From positions 1 to 64,000 of the forward strand of contig CDRNVI010000063.1 in assembly GCA_977017575.1 (NCBI GenBank): DNA of 64,000 nt, in the 5' to 3' direction. Position 1 is the first letter of the stretch, and each line of letters begins with the position of its first letter. This document shows, piece by piece, positions 49,401 through 58,100 of the stretch. This DNA comes from Paramoeba atlantica. Lineage: Eukaryota; Discosea. The notes under the pieces are model-generated. The model did no database searches. It saw nothing but the letters and a program-made list of their open reading frames with translations, and was not told the DNA's origin. A program made the position numbers and the translations under genes.

Positions 49401-50759
49401 CTGTCTCTTCGCACTCAGTTCAGACTTTATTTTTTCCTTTGTCTTTTGCTCTCTAATTTGCAAACTCAAGTCAGACACACAAGATTCCGTAGCCGCAAGC
49501 ATAGTTTCCGAAACCGCGTCAGTTTTCGAAACCATGCCACGCGCGGTGTCCTCTTTCTGGGCACATTTTGCCCTCGTACGTGAACCTACTCCCTCCCCAC
49601 GTAAAACATTTTTCTGAACCAACGATACTCTAGATTCGGTCACCAGATCCAATTTTTCGTCCTTTAAAGTCAAATCACATTTTCGAATCCCCTGGGATTG
49701 TTTTTCTCTTGCTGCAGTCGAAATTGTTTGCGCAATCTCTTCCTCTTTAAACTCTGGTGGAGTTTGCGTCGCCTCCATACTTGAGTCCACTCTTCCCATA
49801 CTTAAAAACGCCCCACTTTCTTTTTTCTTCGATAGCGACACCGAAGAAGAGCTTGCAACGTCCTCGGGCAGTGACATGTCAACCTTCCCGGCCAGTACCG
49901 AAATGTTTCCTAACTGCGAGACCGTTTCTCGGCTCCTCATTTGAAGAGGAACCGGCTGGGCGGATGCCAGACGCTCACGGGTTTTCGCAGAGCCGACAAC
50001 GGACGAAGCCTTTTCCTTTTCTTTATTCTCATTTATGATTCCCGGGTTTGCGAGCTGCACGACTTGCCGGGCCATCCGACTGATCAGCGTGTCCTCATTC
50101 AGCCACGCAGCGCCTTCAGGGTTCAGTGACTCCTCTCGAAACGGGGCCTCGGAGTTCAGCTGCAGATGCGTAATACAGGACTGCTTGTAGGATTGGAGAA
50201 TACGATCCGAGAGGTCGGGCTCGGAGGGAAGCGACCCGTCACACTCTCGTGGTAGCCAGTTGGTAACTCGTGGGGTATCGGTCTCAGGAAACACATCGGG
50301 CTCTGTACTTGTATTAACATTCAAGTTTGCGTGTTTGGCGTCTGTTCCAGAGTACGGCAGATTATCTTTTGCAAAGGAAGATTCATTTTTTTCGTGTTGC
50401 AGAGATGACTCAACTTTGTCTCTTGTTGTTTCCTCGTTCTCAAATGGTTGTTCTTCCTGTAATCCAAAAAAAGTATCGTACAACCCCGGGGCGAGTATTT
50501 CACGTAAGTTTGGGGGGTGAAGGACACGGCCTTTAGTCGCCTCTGGGCTTTCACTGTCTTCGTAACTTTGTACACGTGGGGAACTCGAAAAGAGAAAACG
50601 ATCCGGAAATTCAAAGCAAGGCAGCGGGAGAGCCTCGAGTAGGGAGGGTGAGATATCAATAAGGTTGTGAAAGCAAAAAGGGGGAGGCAGCCGCAGAGAG
50701 GAGTCGGGGGTCGGGGAAGAAGATTCGACAGGGGAAGATGTAGGGTCTGGGGTTTCCAT
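43434..50759 (-). CDS. SCC2: Cohesin loader SCC2/NIPBL homologue, 2,441 aa
   Basis: In the nucleus, SCC2/NIPBL loads cohesin onto chromosomes and activates its ATPase. The N-terminal ~450 residues are Ser/Glu/Lys-rich and look disordered. HEAT repeats follow. Around 1266-1386 the pattern 'LRDDSAIVREAVLQLLPL' and 'VAKRALGVLQNLLEEGKR' then 'RSVAETIWSVLFSE' parallels NIPBL 'SVREAA..L' and 'ETFQKLWF'. At 1830-1890 'RAFGSLCIARP' and 'ALWFIHDFLTEEEKRI' match the 'AIQALGFLCI...YLQEEE' region. At 1980-2033 'RALALRLLLTVLRQSVVA' plus 'HWFLPPLLLAGSES' match 'LILRQGLVHP...VP.LIALGTD'. At 2166 'AFLPYRVEEEVMFVLE' matches the 'LPYQ.QEEPL' motif, and near 2250 'LLLSMKRFLRKEYRFT' matches 'LLLVLKQHLKDLYGFT'. 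A Lys/Asn/Gln-rich insertion lies at about 1890-1950. It is unbroken, with no introns. Alternative: another HEAT protein such as a condensin subunit, but the 'LPY' and 'KQHLK' motifs favour SCC2. Confidence 0.88.
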   Translation of the reverse strand: METPDPTSSPVESSSPTPDSSLRLPPPFCFHNLIDISPSLLEALPLPCFEFPDRFLFSSSPRVQSYEDSESPEATKGRVLHPPNLREILAPGLYDTFFGLQEEQPFENEETTRDKVESSLQHEKNESSFAKDNLPYSGTDAKHANLNVNTSTEPDVFPETDTPRVTNWLPRECDGSLPSEPDLSDRILQSYKQSCITHLQLNSEAPFREESLNPEGAAWLNEDTLISRMARQVVQLANPGIINENKEKEKASSVVGSAKTRERLASAQPVPLQMRSRETVSQLGNISVLAGKVDMSLPEDVASSSSVSLSKKKESGAFLSMGRVDSSMEATQTPPEFKEEEIAQTISTAAREKQSQGIRKCDLTLKDEKLDLVTESRVSLVQKNVLRGEGVGSRTRAKCAQKEDTARGMVSKTDAVSETMLAATESCVSDLSLQIREQKTKEKIKSELSAKRQRPARKPEKIFDPVKELCETVPAVDFLCNDLGSWRTWLAVFTDLYKDKYPLRTTLECFLYVSEKTRDRVNGLTFERSHEVLSLFACPSSRENQVNVLNFSKNAIKSINAFTQCTNLATLHSSSKNGFEEWIAHLLNAFRIGVLSALWTVPMETFDRKAPTFENPQKDLKELASDQYVSLHDFHALSMSLELLDSVMNLLSSVVRGFTKLAREVACDVFPVQTTNRRKAKERNCPPEKNDGSLKNFLGCLSDVLSTIFRNFIRVLRWTRCPLLQEIERREQLANFALQTLCIPINSITSHVSPAVALLHSLCIPRVMIYNSTTMACEVSARLQEDTTSDLCDFLRYQVLNSMTRAVDLDNYLHLPIEGKNITIFSSLVQLLLLSQPSDSTGLHETMARISQSLCTHVLSSFGILEAVKPIDNAANPEFEERKTRKAKPSRPARSERIVQEDPAVLQKWFDHLLEDALFCATLPQYPHAAPFVMHLTNYILAHCVRPLLQEDHQERAANFVPFENLTSAQRDKILYWGLHTLTQILRWSTIHSKYFEEKAILPPHVPIHKTVDPSGNGIEISQSTSSALTQVLDRLYDDWFRTPTKLLELVETSTKSVRKKKHGKVMKNGPTTPLLDPNSTKDYPEETHRARCLLFRSLQSELIENPENATAILAALSTLTHEWETNERKRASESETKNEILDFAQHTAAAEFYHSVLHRELRNSLDRGGSASCIALPPEFWLCLPHISIEVKKSFSRGSSSFLPPPSRLDSLRGMVLYLIFSTKAQTQNVFSHSFTQRLVYALLSAFLHPGCGASLRKKVVGLLKSYFTVDSSAFRTLWPSLLRALRDDSAIVREAVLQLLPLCVRFFAQHTEKMYGSLLKSVLEAVGDSSELVAKRALGVLQNLLEEGKRKQVAGMYRIRFHVLCELLKKTSWMEADKVKIHRSVAETIWSVLFSETDPKALGGKDNDLSERSGSEHEDRSTHLHVRSRGADEALKTTWDQALSLFIHLVCADSPDPPFEQVATESSSLFQALACILGEESETSLVSNYTSEDKDTSTNKQNTRTQAKSATVRQSREHHVQQLVTRLLALLRDLHNPTPTMTSHPNLLPSTCPKGSLMASLHLLLTLVPHALKPAHFSSLCSYLSCTEKNSATSPQASRPSTDEVVVFIHTCGAVKAVITSLKVRRLDPTQSSLQNHASLNRWESLSTLVYNPLSRVLSRHVGDFPQRVLIQCIDTLCGLLPSETLYASVDSSTMAERLEKGYLPALQAVYGIYNQYYVRLSTVSQKWTQASVQSTNHKSTGSNSLPDGTDHNVAFVLRFLFILSQFLRRFPPCFSSLKPSLLSRDSDNASLCRGAGIYHNLYTLFRTLMSHVEANENNAKGKLLPVLLRAFGSLCIARPVDYLPLCETVLRQSLSLESTHESLSPEERTALQRQALWFIHDFLTEEEKRIEAAVRQEIRRDREKQQQNQNQKINQTNNPQKIPSSPQTPKETHNPKTQTSRTATTPFLPPLSPNPPESPLPRRSSQPDRSSGMTLWLIQRFHPEIVALCVSPLSPSPLRALALRLLLTVLRQSVVAPHWFLPPLLLAGSESAEAVRAWQGLWENDAASVVSQAPGVVLASYGYWRHSQEGQGGVDGSEREEVTGYCMYEEGSSGERVAPRSRHAALYGALRKGQRRREGFLRSVVHGLGGEKMLGVLFSGKERKEMGMEEVLEFARAQSVVTQTLAFLPYRVEEEVMFVLECCTSEVTLLDPEDLQVQLQVPKKRKTWRKPALRGKRSRGSVSDSEPDGDELQLAMEQVRHSVTALLLLSMKRFLRKEYRFTAHKLSKYANGQGTPRVALCVRDPGIPPRSPVSVFLQEMKAIQEVIRTSITNTFKVGNRLEKRIESGLTSDGLLREQTSICLDDIRQAFVPLLQSALEKDITIAFSTSYVSSEANSEHEGMSPEQRNQRNHRSIPNRKRSVQNRRIGNNQKREIESTGTSSAGESISFLDSDSSEDC

Positions 50760-50950
50760 GGCTAGGTTGGGGGCAAAAATTGATACAATGTACTAGAGAT
50801 GATCACAAGAACAAAGTAAAATGAGGGAAAAAAGTTTTCCTGCTGCCCTGATTGTTTTCCAAGGTAAAAGATATTGTATACTGGATTTAAATCCATTTTT
50901 TGGTTTGAATGGATAATTTAATTATTCAAACTACAATTATTTTTAGGACC

Positions 50951-51706
50951 CTATTCCGCTTCGAACGCATCCATACGATATGTTGAGATGGGCAAATCCG
51001 ACGGAGAGATCGCCGTCCCGGTGCGTATCATCGCCTTCACGCGGTTAATCAACAGTCTGCGATTACTCCAGAACTGGTCCTGGGTCCGCTTGTAGTGCAC
51101 GTAACGATTCTCCGCCTCCGCATCCAGAATCTTCTTCGACATCCCCGCAAAACTTCGATGGATATTAATCCACTTCGAGCGGTGATCTCGCAACAGCTTA
51201 CTCTCCTCGTAGTCTACATAGTAGTAAGGCTCATCATAATTGGAGCGCATCCCCGAGGGGGTGCCATGTCTCCATTTCATATGGGCCAACAAACACTGGT
51301 ACCGTATGGAGTGAAGCGTCCAGTAGTTCGTCCACCACCGGTCCACAATGCCGTGGCTCTCGGCTTTAATCCGCTGCGGGGGTCGTCGAATCTCACTCAC
51401 ATGAAAATGAGCCGGGATGGTGTCCAGAATCTCCGCGAGCGCCTCGCGGCTGTAGCGCAGGTGGAGCAGCGTTCGCTTTCCTTTGGTCCAGCGGGAGAAC
51501 ACGGAGGGCCAGCAGGAGAGGAAATTGGTCTCGCGGTAGACCGGGCGGAAGGGGTTGCGTTTCCAGTCGCGTGGGTTGATCCAGTGTCGCTGGTTAAGGT
51601 TCCAGTGCCCGGGAAACATGTAGGGGATAAATTTAAGGGGGGAGGAGCGCGGGGGGTCCTGCATCCGGGGGGTGGAGGCGAGATGGAGAGGGGAGCGAAG
51701 CAGCAT
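50951..51706 (-). CDS. Unknown small basic protein, 251 aa, possibly mitochondrial
   Basis: The N terminus 'MLLRSPLHLASTPRM' has the basic, Ser/Leu-rich look of a mitochondrial presequence. The body is basic and unusually rich in Trp, Tyr and Arg ('NQRHWINPRDWKRNPFRP', 'GIVDRWWTNYWTLHSIRY', 'DEPYYYVDYEESKLLRD'). Such composition is common in kinetoplastid and diplonemid mitochondrial ribosomal proteins, so that is my tentative idea; I recognise no family motif. It lies 190 bp from the SCC2 start and 474 bp from the MATH gene end, in the same direction. Confidence 0.75.
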   Translation of the reverse strand: MLLRSPLHLASTPRMQDPPRSSPLKFIPYMFPGHWNLNQRHWINPRDWKRNPFRPVYRETNFLSCWPSVFSRWTKGKRTLLHLRYSREALAEILDTIPAHFHVSEIRRPPQRIKAESHGIVDRWWTNYWTLHSIRYQCLLAHMKWRHGTPSGMRSNYDEPYYYVDYEESKLLRDHRSKWINIHRSFAGMSKKILDAEAENRYVHYKRTQDQFWSNRRLLINRVKAMIRTGTAISPSDLPISTYRMDAFEAE

Positions 51707-52180
51707 GGGGGCGTGGGAAGAGGTGGGAGGAGAAAGGGGAGTAAAGAGAAAGAGAGTTTGGAAAATGAAGAAAAATAAAAAAATATGGGCAGTAGGCGAG
51801 GAAATAGGAGTAACACGAGAAATGCTTTAAGCAAGAAGAAATAATTTGTTTTATTTTGCGTAATCTTTTTGAAAGATAAAAAATAGAGAGATAAAAAAGG
51901 GGAATAGGGGAAGAGAAAAATTATCTCCTCCCATTTTTTTGGGGGATCTTCGGGGGTTTCACGCGTTTTAAGCAGAACTGCAGACATTGTTTCATGTCTG
52001 TAAAGAGAAAAAGATAAATAATCTTTGATGGCGTATTCGTACGAGAAACACAACAAACAATTTGGCACACAAAATTTAGAATATAGAGACTATGCACCGT
52101 TTTTCTCATCCTGGTGTACTCTGCCCGTTCGCACTCATTGTAACTTCGACAGAATAGCACTTTTTTCAAGGATTTTGACC
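51707..52180. other. A/T-rich intergenic region
   Basis: This is probably the 3' UTR of the MATH-domain gene and the 5' region of the small basic gene. Read on the minus strand it is strongly pyrimidine-rich at 51730-51960, which suits a polypyrimidine tract for trans-splicing. I see no gene. Confidence 0.5.
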
Positions 52181-55100
52181 TTATTCGGTAGATTCATTCT
52201 GAGCACGAGACCAATTCTCCAAAATAGACACCAATGAGGGATCAGCTGTTCTGCCTTGCTGCGAAAACGTCGGCGACCACCCACTCTCCTCTAGCTCCCC
52301 CAGGGAGAGAGAAGGCTCGAAGTGCTCAAACGCACCTGACTCCGGTTGGACCGAACCCTTTCCCAGCTCTCTTATTCCTTTCCCATTTTGGTTGTTTTGG
52401 TCTTGTTGAAGCGTTGCCATTTTAAGCGCGGAAAGCACCTTGGAGGCATCACGTGCGGCATCCACATATTCAGACGGATTCAATTCCTCCCCAGCATTTA
52501 ATGGCTCATCCTGCTCACTATTTTCTTCCGTAGGAAAGGAAATGGAAAAGGGATCTAGAGTGGTTGGAGACGCACCCGATCCCACATAAGAGCCAGGAGA
52601 AGAGGAGTATCCTAACATAAAGTTTTCCTCAAATGTATTTCCAGAGGGAGGCTGACGCTGAAAGTGCTCAAACGCCCCTGGGAGAGAACCTCCTCGTATC
52701 TGAGAGCTATCCCTTAAGGGTCTTCCCATCCCTTGGGTAAAATGAGAAGAATTCGAACCCAAGACATTTGTAGAATAGGGTACAAAATTTACCCCTTGTT
52801 CTGCTTCACCTAGTGGGTGAGAATCCCAACCTGGATGTACACTTTGTTTTTCCAAAGAAGGCATCCCTGTTCCCGTTACCTCGGGAATGAAACCCCCTTT
52901 CATTTTAGGTAACGACCCCACCCGTCCTGCACGGTTTTCTTTTTTCCCTACAGAGGAGGCAACAGGGGCATAGGACGACCCCAGGGGATTGTATACATTT
53001 CCCAACCCGACCTCAGGGGTCATGGGAAAGGACAGGAAGGTCTCTTTCGAGGGATGGACCCCCGAGAGCCTTTGTCTTATCTTATTTTTCCCCTTTGCAT
53101 GGTTCAACTGTGGTTCAGGGAGAGCCGGCCTCCCTGAAGAAGAGAACCCGCTCTCTCCCCATGCCGCGGGATAATCCTTCACTCCTTGAGGACTTGTCGG
53201 GTTCGACCCCCCCGTTGTCGAGGGGATAAAGGGGGTTTGAAGAGTTAAACCTTCATAAAAATGCGGAGAGCTTTCATGAAACATTGGAGAAGCTTCATGC
53301 ATTTCCCTCCGATGACCCAAAGGGAGGGTAGCCCCATGGGGGTGGGGGAGAGGAAAAGGAAAAGCCACTGACGACATCGTTGTCGTCGTTGCCGTTGTCG
53401 TCGTAGGGGGAGGTCCCATGGGATGGGGTAGCGCCATGGGATTCATTAGCGTTTCCCATTTTCGTTCCTTCCTTCCACTTTCCCCTTTCTCCCAACCCCC
53501 CCTCGTGGGTAGCACGTGGGTATAGGCGTTGGGTGGCACCGGGGGTGGTTGGAGAGGGGGAAGGGGTCCATGCCCTGGAGGGCCGTGAGGCCCCATGGGA
53601 CCCGGGAAGGCTGGGGTCATGGGAAAGGGGGAAGGGAGGGTACTGCTGCTACTACTCTCATGAGGAGGGTAGAGGGGGGGAGGGGGGAAGGTACCGGTTT
53701 GTGGTGGTGGTGGTGGTGGCAGTGGCAACTCCATGGGTTGCTGCTGCTGTTGTTGTTGTTGGGGTAAGGAAGGCGTTGTATTTGCATTTGGTATACGATA
53801 CATATTTGTTGTTGTTGAGGCAGGAATCCCTTGAGGATAAACCCGTTCAGAAGGAATCCCTTGAGAAGGAACCCGTTCAGAAGGAATCCCTTGAGGATAA
53901 ACCCGTTCAGAAGGAACCGCTTGAGGAGGAACCCGTTCGGAAGGAACCCCTTGAGGAGGAGCCCGTTCAGAAGGAACCCCTTGAGGAGAAACCCTTTGAG
54001 GAGAAGCTCTTTGAGAAAGAACCCCTTGAGGGGAAGGAATCTCTTGGTAAGGGAGATGGCTCCTTGCTCCATAGGGGGTAGGGGGTGGAAAGGGAAGGAA
54101 GGGTAGGGTGGAGGAGGAGGGGTGAGGTAACGAAGGATCAGGGAAGGGCAAAGCTTGGGAGGGATAGGGGAGGGAAGGGGGTAGTGGGGGTCGTTGTGGA
54201 GAGGAACGTGTGGAGGGATGAGGGGAAATGTGGGGTGGAGCGTAGGGCGGGGGTTCGTGGGTAGAAGAACAGCTGGGGAAGGGTAAACTTTGGGAAGGAT
54301 GTATTGTCAGGGGAGGAGCTACCAGAGGGAAGGGGGGAGGAAGAGCCCCGGGAGGAGTTTTGTGAAGAGCAGAAGGACTCAAGGTTGTGTGCGGAGTGAC
54401 ATGAGGAGAGTGGAATGTGGAGGTAGGGAGGACGTCTCGGAGCGGTGGGGCGTCTTTGGCAATGTTGTCAGGGAGGCCGGAACTGTGCAGTAGTGATTCT
54501 GCCTCGAGAGACAAACCGTTTTTTTCGTCACCCCCTGGAGAGGTCAAAGGCTTTTTCGACGTTTCTGAGTGACGCAATTCGCGAGTTTCCCCAGTTTTTA
54601 TCCCTCTTTTGGACTTGTTTGACGAACGAGACAACAATGGTGGGGTGGATGGGACAGGAGAGCGAGGAGATTTGGAACGACTGTAAGATAATGTAGATGA
54701 ATCATCCTGCTTTTCGATTGTTGTATCGTGTAGTGCTTTTCCGGTTGATGCGTTCAGTAGTTGGGGTTCCGCACGCTTAGATTCCTTGGTTTTCGTTTCC
54801 CCTGTAGCACTTTCTTTTTGAGCTCTCACATGTGAGATAGAATTTTCCAAGTCGCGTAATGTAACGGAATAATCATCCAAAATGGCCTGCTTACGAGCTA
54901 CTTTTGAGCGCATTAGTTTTAGCTTTTGACGGGTTTGACGCTCTTGAGAGACGATATCTGTAATTTTTCTCTCTGTGGTACTTTTCTCTGAGAGAAGTTG
55001 CGACAAGTCTTCGGTAAGCTTTGCGGTTTCAGCACGGACGGCGCTTGTAGCTTCTTGAATTTCCTTGATTTCACATGATAAAGATTTGTCCCCATAATCA

Positions 55101-58100
55101 TTAAATGACACTAAAATTTGTTTGGTCGCAGGCTCAGGACTTGATTGCTGAAAAGTGGATGCTTTGGATGCCCTCTTAGATTTCACGGTATTTTCTTTTG
55201 TAATGCCCAAAGATTTCTTCTCCGCATCATACAATTTTTGACGCGCCTCTTCCTCATCCTTCGAAAAAGATTTACGTTCCTTTTCCTGGTCTCGGTACAA
55301 TTTGCTACGCAACGCTTTAAAATGCCTTGTAGTTTTCTTTTTCCATTTTTTCTCCTTTCCTGCAAGTTCCTCTTCGACTAGCTCAAGCAAAGAGGCATTG
55401 GCCTGTGCCGTTTGGAGAAGTTCGCTTGTGGAGGACTCGTTGGTAAAAGAGGGCGTCGCTTCTCCCGTGAATCGAATGGACACCGAGTTGGACGTAAACT
55501 TCGATTTCGAAAAATCCACAGAACGCCGGGTTATATTTGTTGTTGTCTTCGTAACCAGATCATTTTCCGGACCTAATTTGGCATCTAGTGTGGGACTGCC
55601 CAAAACGGATTTTGACACAACATCCTTGATAAACACATCCTCATGACTCGTGTAGTCAAGTGCTTCTTTTGGAGCCAAAGTCGTGCGTCCCACATTAATG
55701 GCGGATTGCTGAGATGCAGTCGTTAGCTTAGGCGCGAGATCGGGATGAACCGTTGACTTTAAGGAGGGAGAAGGCACAGGGTCGTCTAAAATCATTAGAG
55801 CGATGTCCACAAGAATAGAATCCGTTTCCGAATCCCAAAAACCCCCGACAGGATCAAATAACTTTTCCAAACTCACCACATTGTTAAATCCCCAGTCATT
55901 CTCCGCGGAATTGGACTGGAACCTCTGACATCCCTCGTTGCGAATACTCTCTCCTTCATTCACGTGCAGCAACGTAAGGATAAACTTACAGTGGACGTTT
56001 CCTGTCTGACAGAGATACAGCGCGAGGTGATCCTTGTGCTGCATCGCGAGCAGGCTCCATGGGACCCCACCGTACTGAAAATCCGGGCTGTAGTGCCGGT
56101 AGGGGTTCTTCCGCAACGAGCTCACGCGGGAGAGGCGAAAGCACACTCGTCCGGTGTGAAACACACTGGCAGCGTGCTCGAGAAAAAAACCGACCCCTCG
56201 TTTTCGTCGGCGTGAGGCTAGACGCTCCTTCTTGTGCCGGACACGTTCTCCAGGGACCACAGACCACACCACAAACTCGACTTGTTTATCCACTGAGAGG
56301 TTGCTGGGGTCCTCGCCGTTCTGCGGAGCGAATGCCCTGGTCGAGCTTTGAGACGACGTGTCCGTTGTTGCGTATTTATTTTTGCAATAGGCGGCAATTT
56401 CTGTAACCACCTTTTTAAGAAGACGGGGGCGCAGGGAACCGAGACCGGCGCGGAGTCCCGAGACGACTGTACGCTCGTACAAGTCTTGTGTATTTGCGTT
56501 GGTGTGAATATCTTGAGAGAGCAGCAAGGCGAGGGCAATTCCTTTGCGAATCTCCGGATACTCCTCCATGGTGGGGATAAAATCGCTTTCGAGACGACTC
56601 GCGAGACAGGATTTCGTGCCTTTCGGTCGTAACAACGGCTCCAGCAGGCGTTGCTTCTCCATCGCATGTATTACTTTTTCGACCCCGAGGCGAAATATGA
56701 GCTGTGCGACTGTGGCACTGGGGGATTTCTTTTGTTGTTGCTGCTGTGCCTTTGTCGGGTGAGGTCGAAGTACTTCAAGCACTTTCCTCAGCGTTTCACT
56801 GGAAAGTGCTTCCATCACAGATCGCCAGTCTGGCTCAATAACGTCCGGGAGAGGTGCTGCTTTGTTCAGCTGTGCGGCAGCTTCACCTTTTGTGTCGGTT
56901 TTTTCACTGGTGCCCGTTGTTTGCGTCTCAATACTCCCACTGGAGTGTCCAGATTTATGGTCTTCCGATTGAAGTCGCTCTTCCTCCTCCGTAAGAGCGC
57001 CATTGGACCCAGTCTCTTCATCCTCCTCCGGAGTATGCTTCCCACGTAAACTGCGACGCGCACGACCCTCCGCCAAAGGGTCCTGTGTGTGGTCCGCTAA
57101 ACAAGGAGGTGGGAATGGACCCCTTGCTGCTCGCACCATTCCATGTTCGTCCCGCACTTTCTTTGTCGCAAACATGCGGTAATCTTCCTGCTTTTTACGC
57201 GCATACTCTTCGTTTGCTTTCTGCAGCGCGGCATCGGCGGAGGAAGAGGTTGGATCATTTATCTTGGTATCTTTTATCCTTGATATCTGTGCCTTTTTGT
57301 CAATAACTGAGCCCTCCTTGGCATTAGTAGAGCTCCTGTTTTCTGCGTCATCCTGGTCGTCGTCTGTATCGAGATCTCTAGCGTCGAACCGCGTTGCGGT
57401 TTTTAGAACTCGGGAAGGGGCTAGTGACAAGAAATCTTTCGGAAGCGCATCCACAAAATCCTCAAAACATGGCCGACGGAATCTTTGGGAGATTTGAGCC
57501 AGACTCTTTTCCAGTGGCGTAGGCACACATTTTGCTGTGTTGTCCCTGGTATAATCCACCCGGGAAGCACTCACGGCATGACTCCCGATGGGTAACATCT
57601 CCGATGGCAAAAAGTCCTCTGCCTTTCCCTTCGAGAGCGTTCGGAAAGGTTTTCCCACCCCTTCACCTGGATCCCCCGCTAAATGCTCCACGCCACACAC
57701 CACTCGATCCCGCGTCATCGCCTCCAGCAACTTTAACGTTTCCTCCATGTTGCCCTCTGCGAGATAATGCTGCAGTAAGTCACGTTCCGTGGGCCGCATC
57801 GCATTTAAATACCCCGCGTGTTCTTCACCATTCAACACGGCGCGACCTCCATCTTCCACTACCCCCGCCTTTATCCCCCCGTTTCCTTCCTCTTCCCCAT
57901 GCAACAAAACCGACGAAACTCCCGGACCCGAGGACACTCTCCCCCGGGCACTCTCCCACTGCACTTTCCGTTCCACTACCTTCGGGTCCCGTAACGCCGC
58001 ACGATCTGCGGAAGCCCCACGGATCGGCGTTGGTTCCTTCCTCCCCTCTTTCCTCTGCTGCCCCTCCTGCTGCACTCTCTGCTCCCTCTCCCTTGCTCCT

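Noticed and set aside
51095-51778. 227-codon plus-strand frame opposite the small basic gene
   Set aside because: It is rich in Gly and Arg from antisense codons and runs against the host direction; the minus-strand frame has the better protein character.
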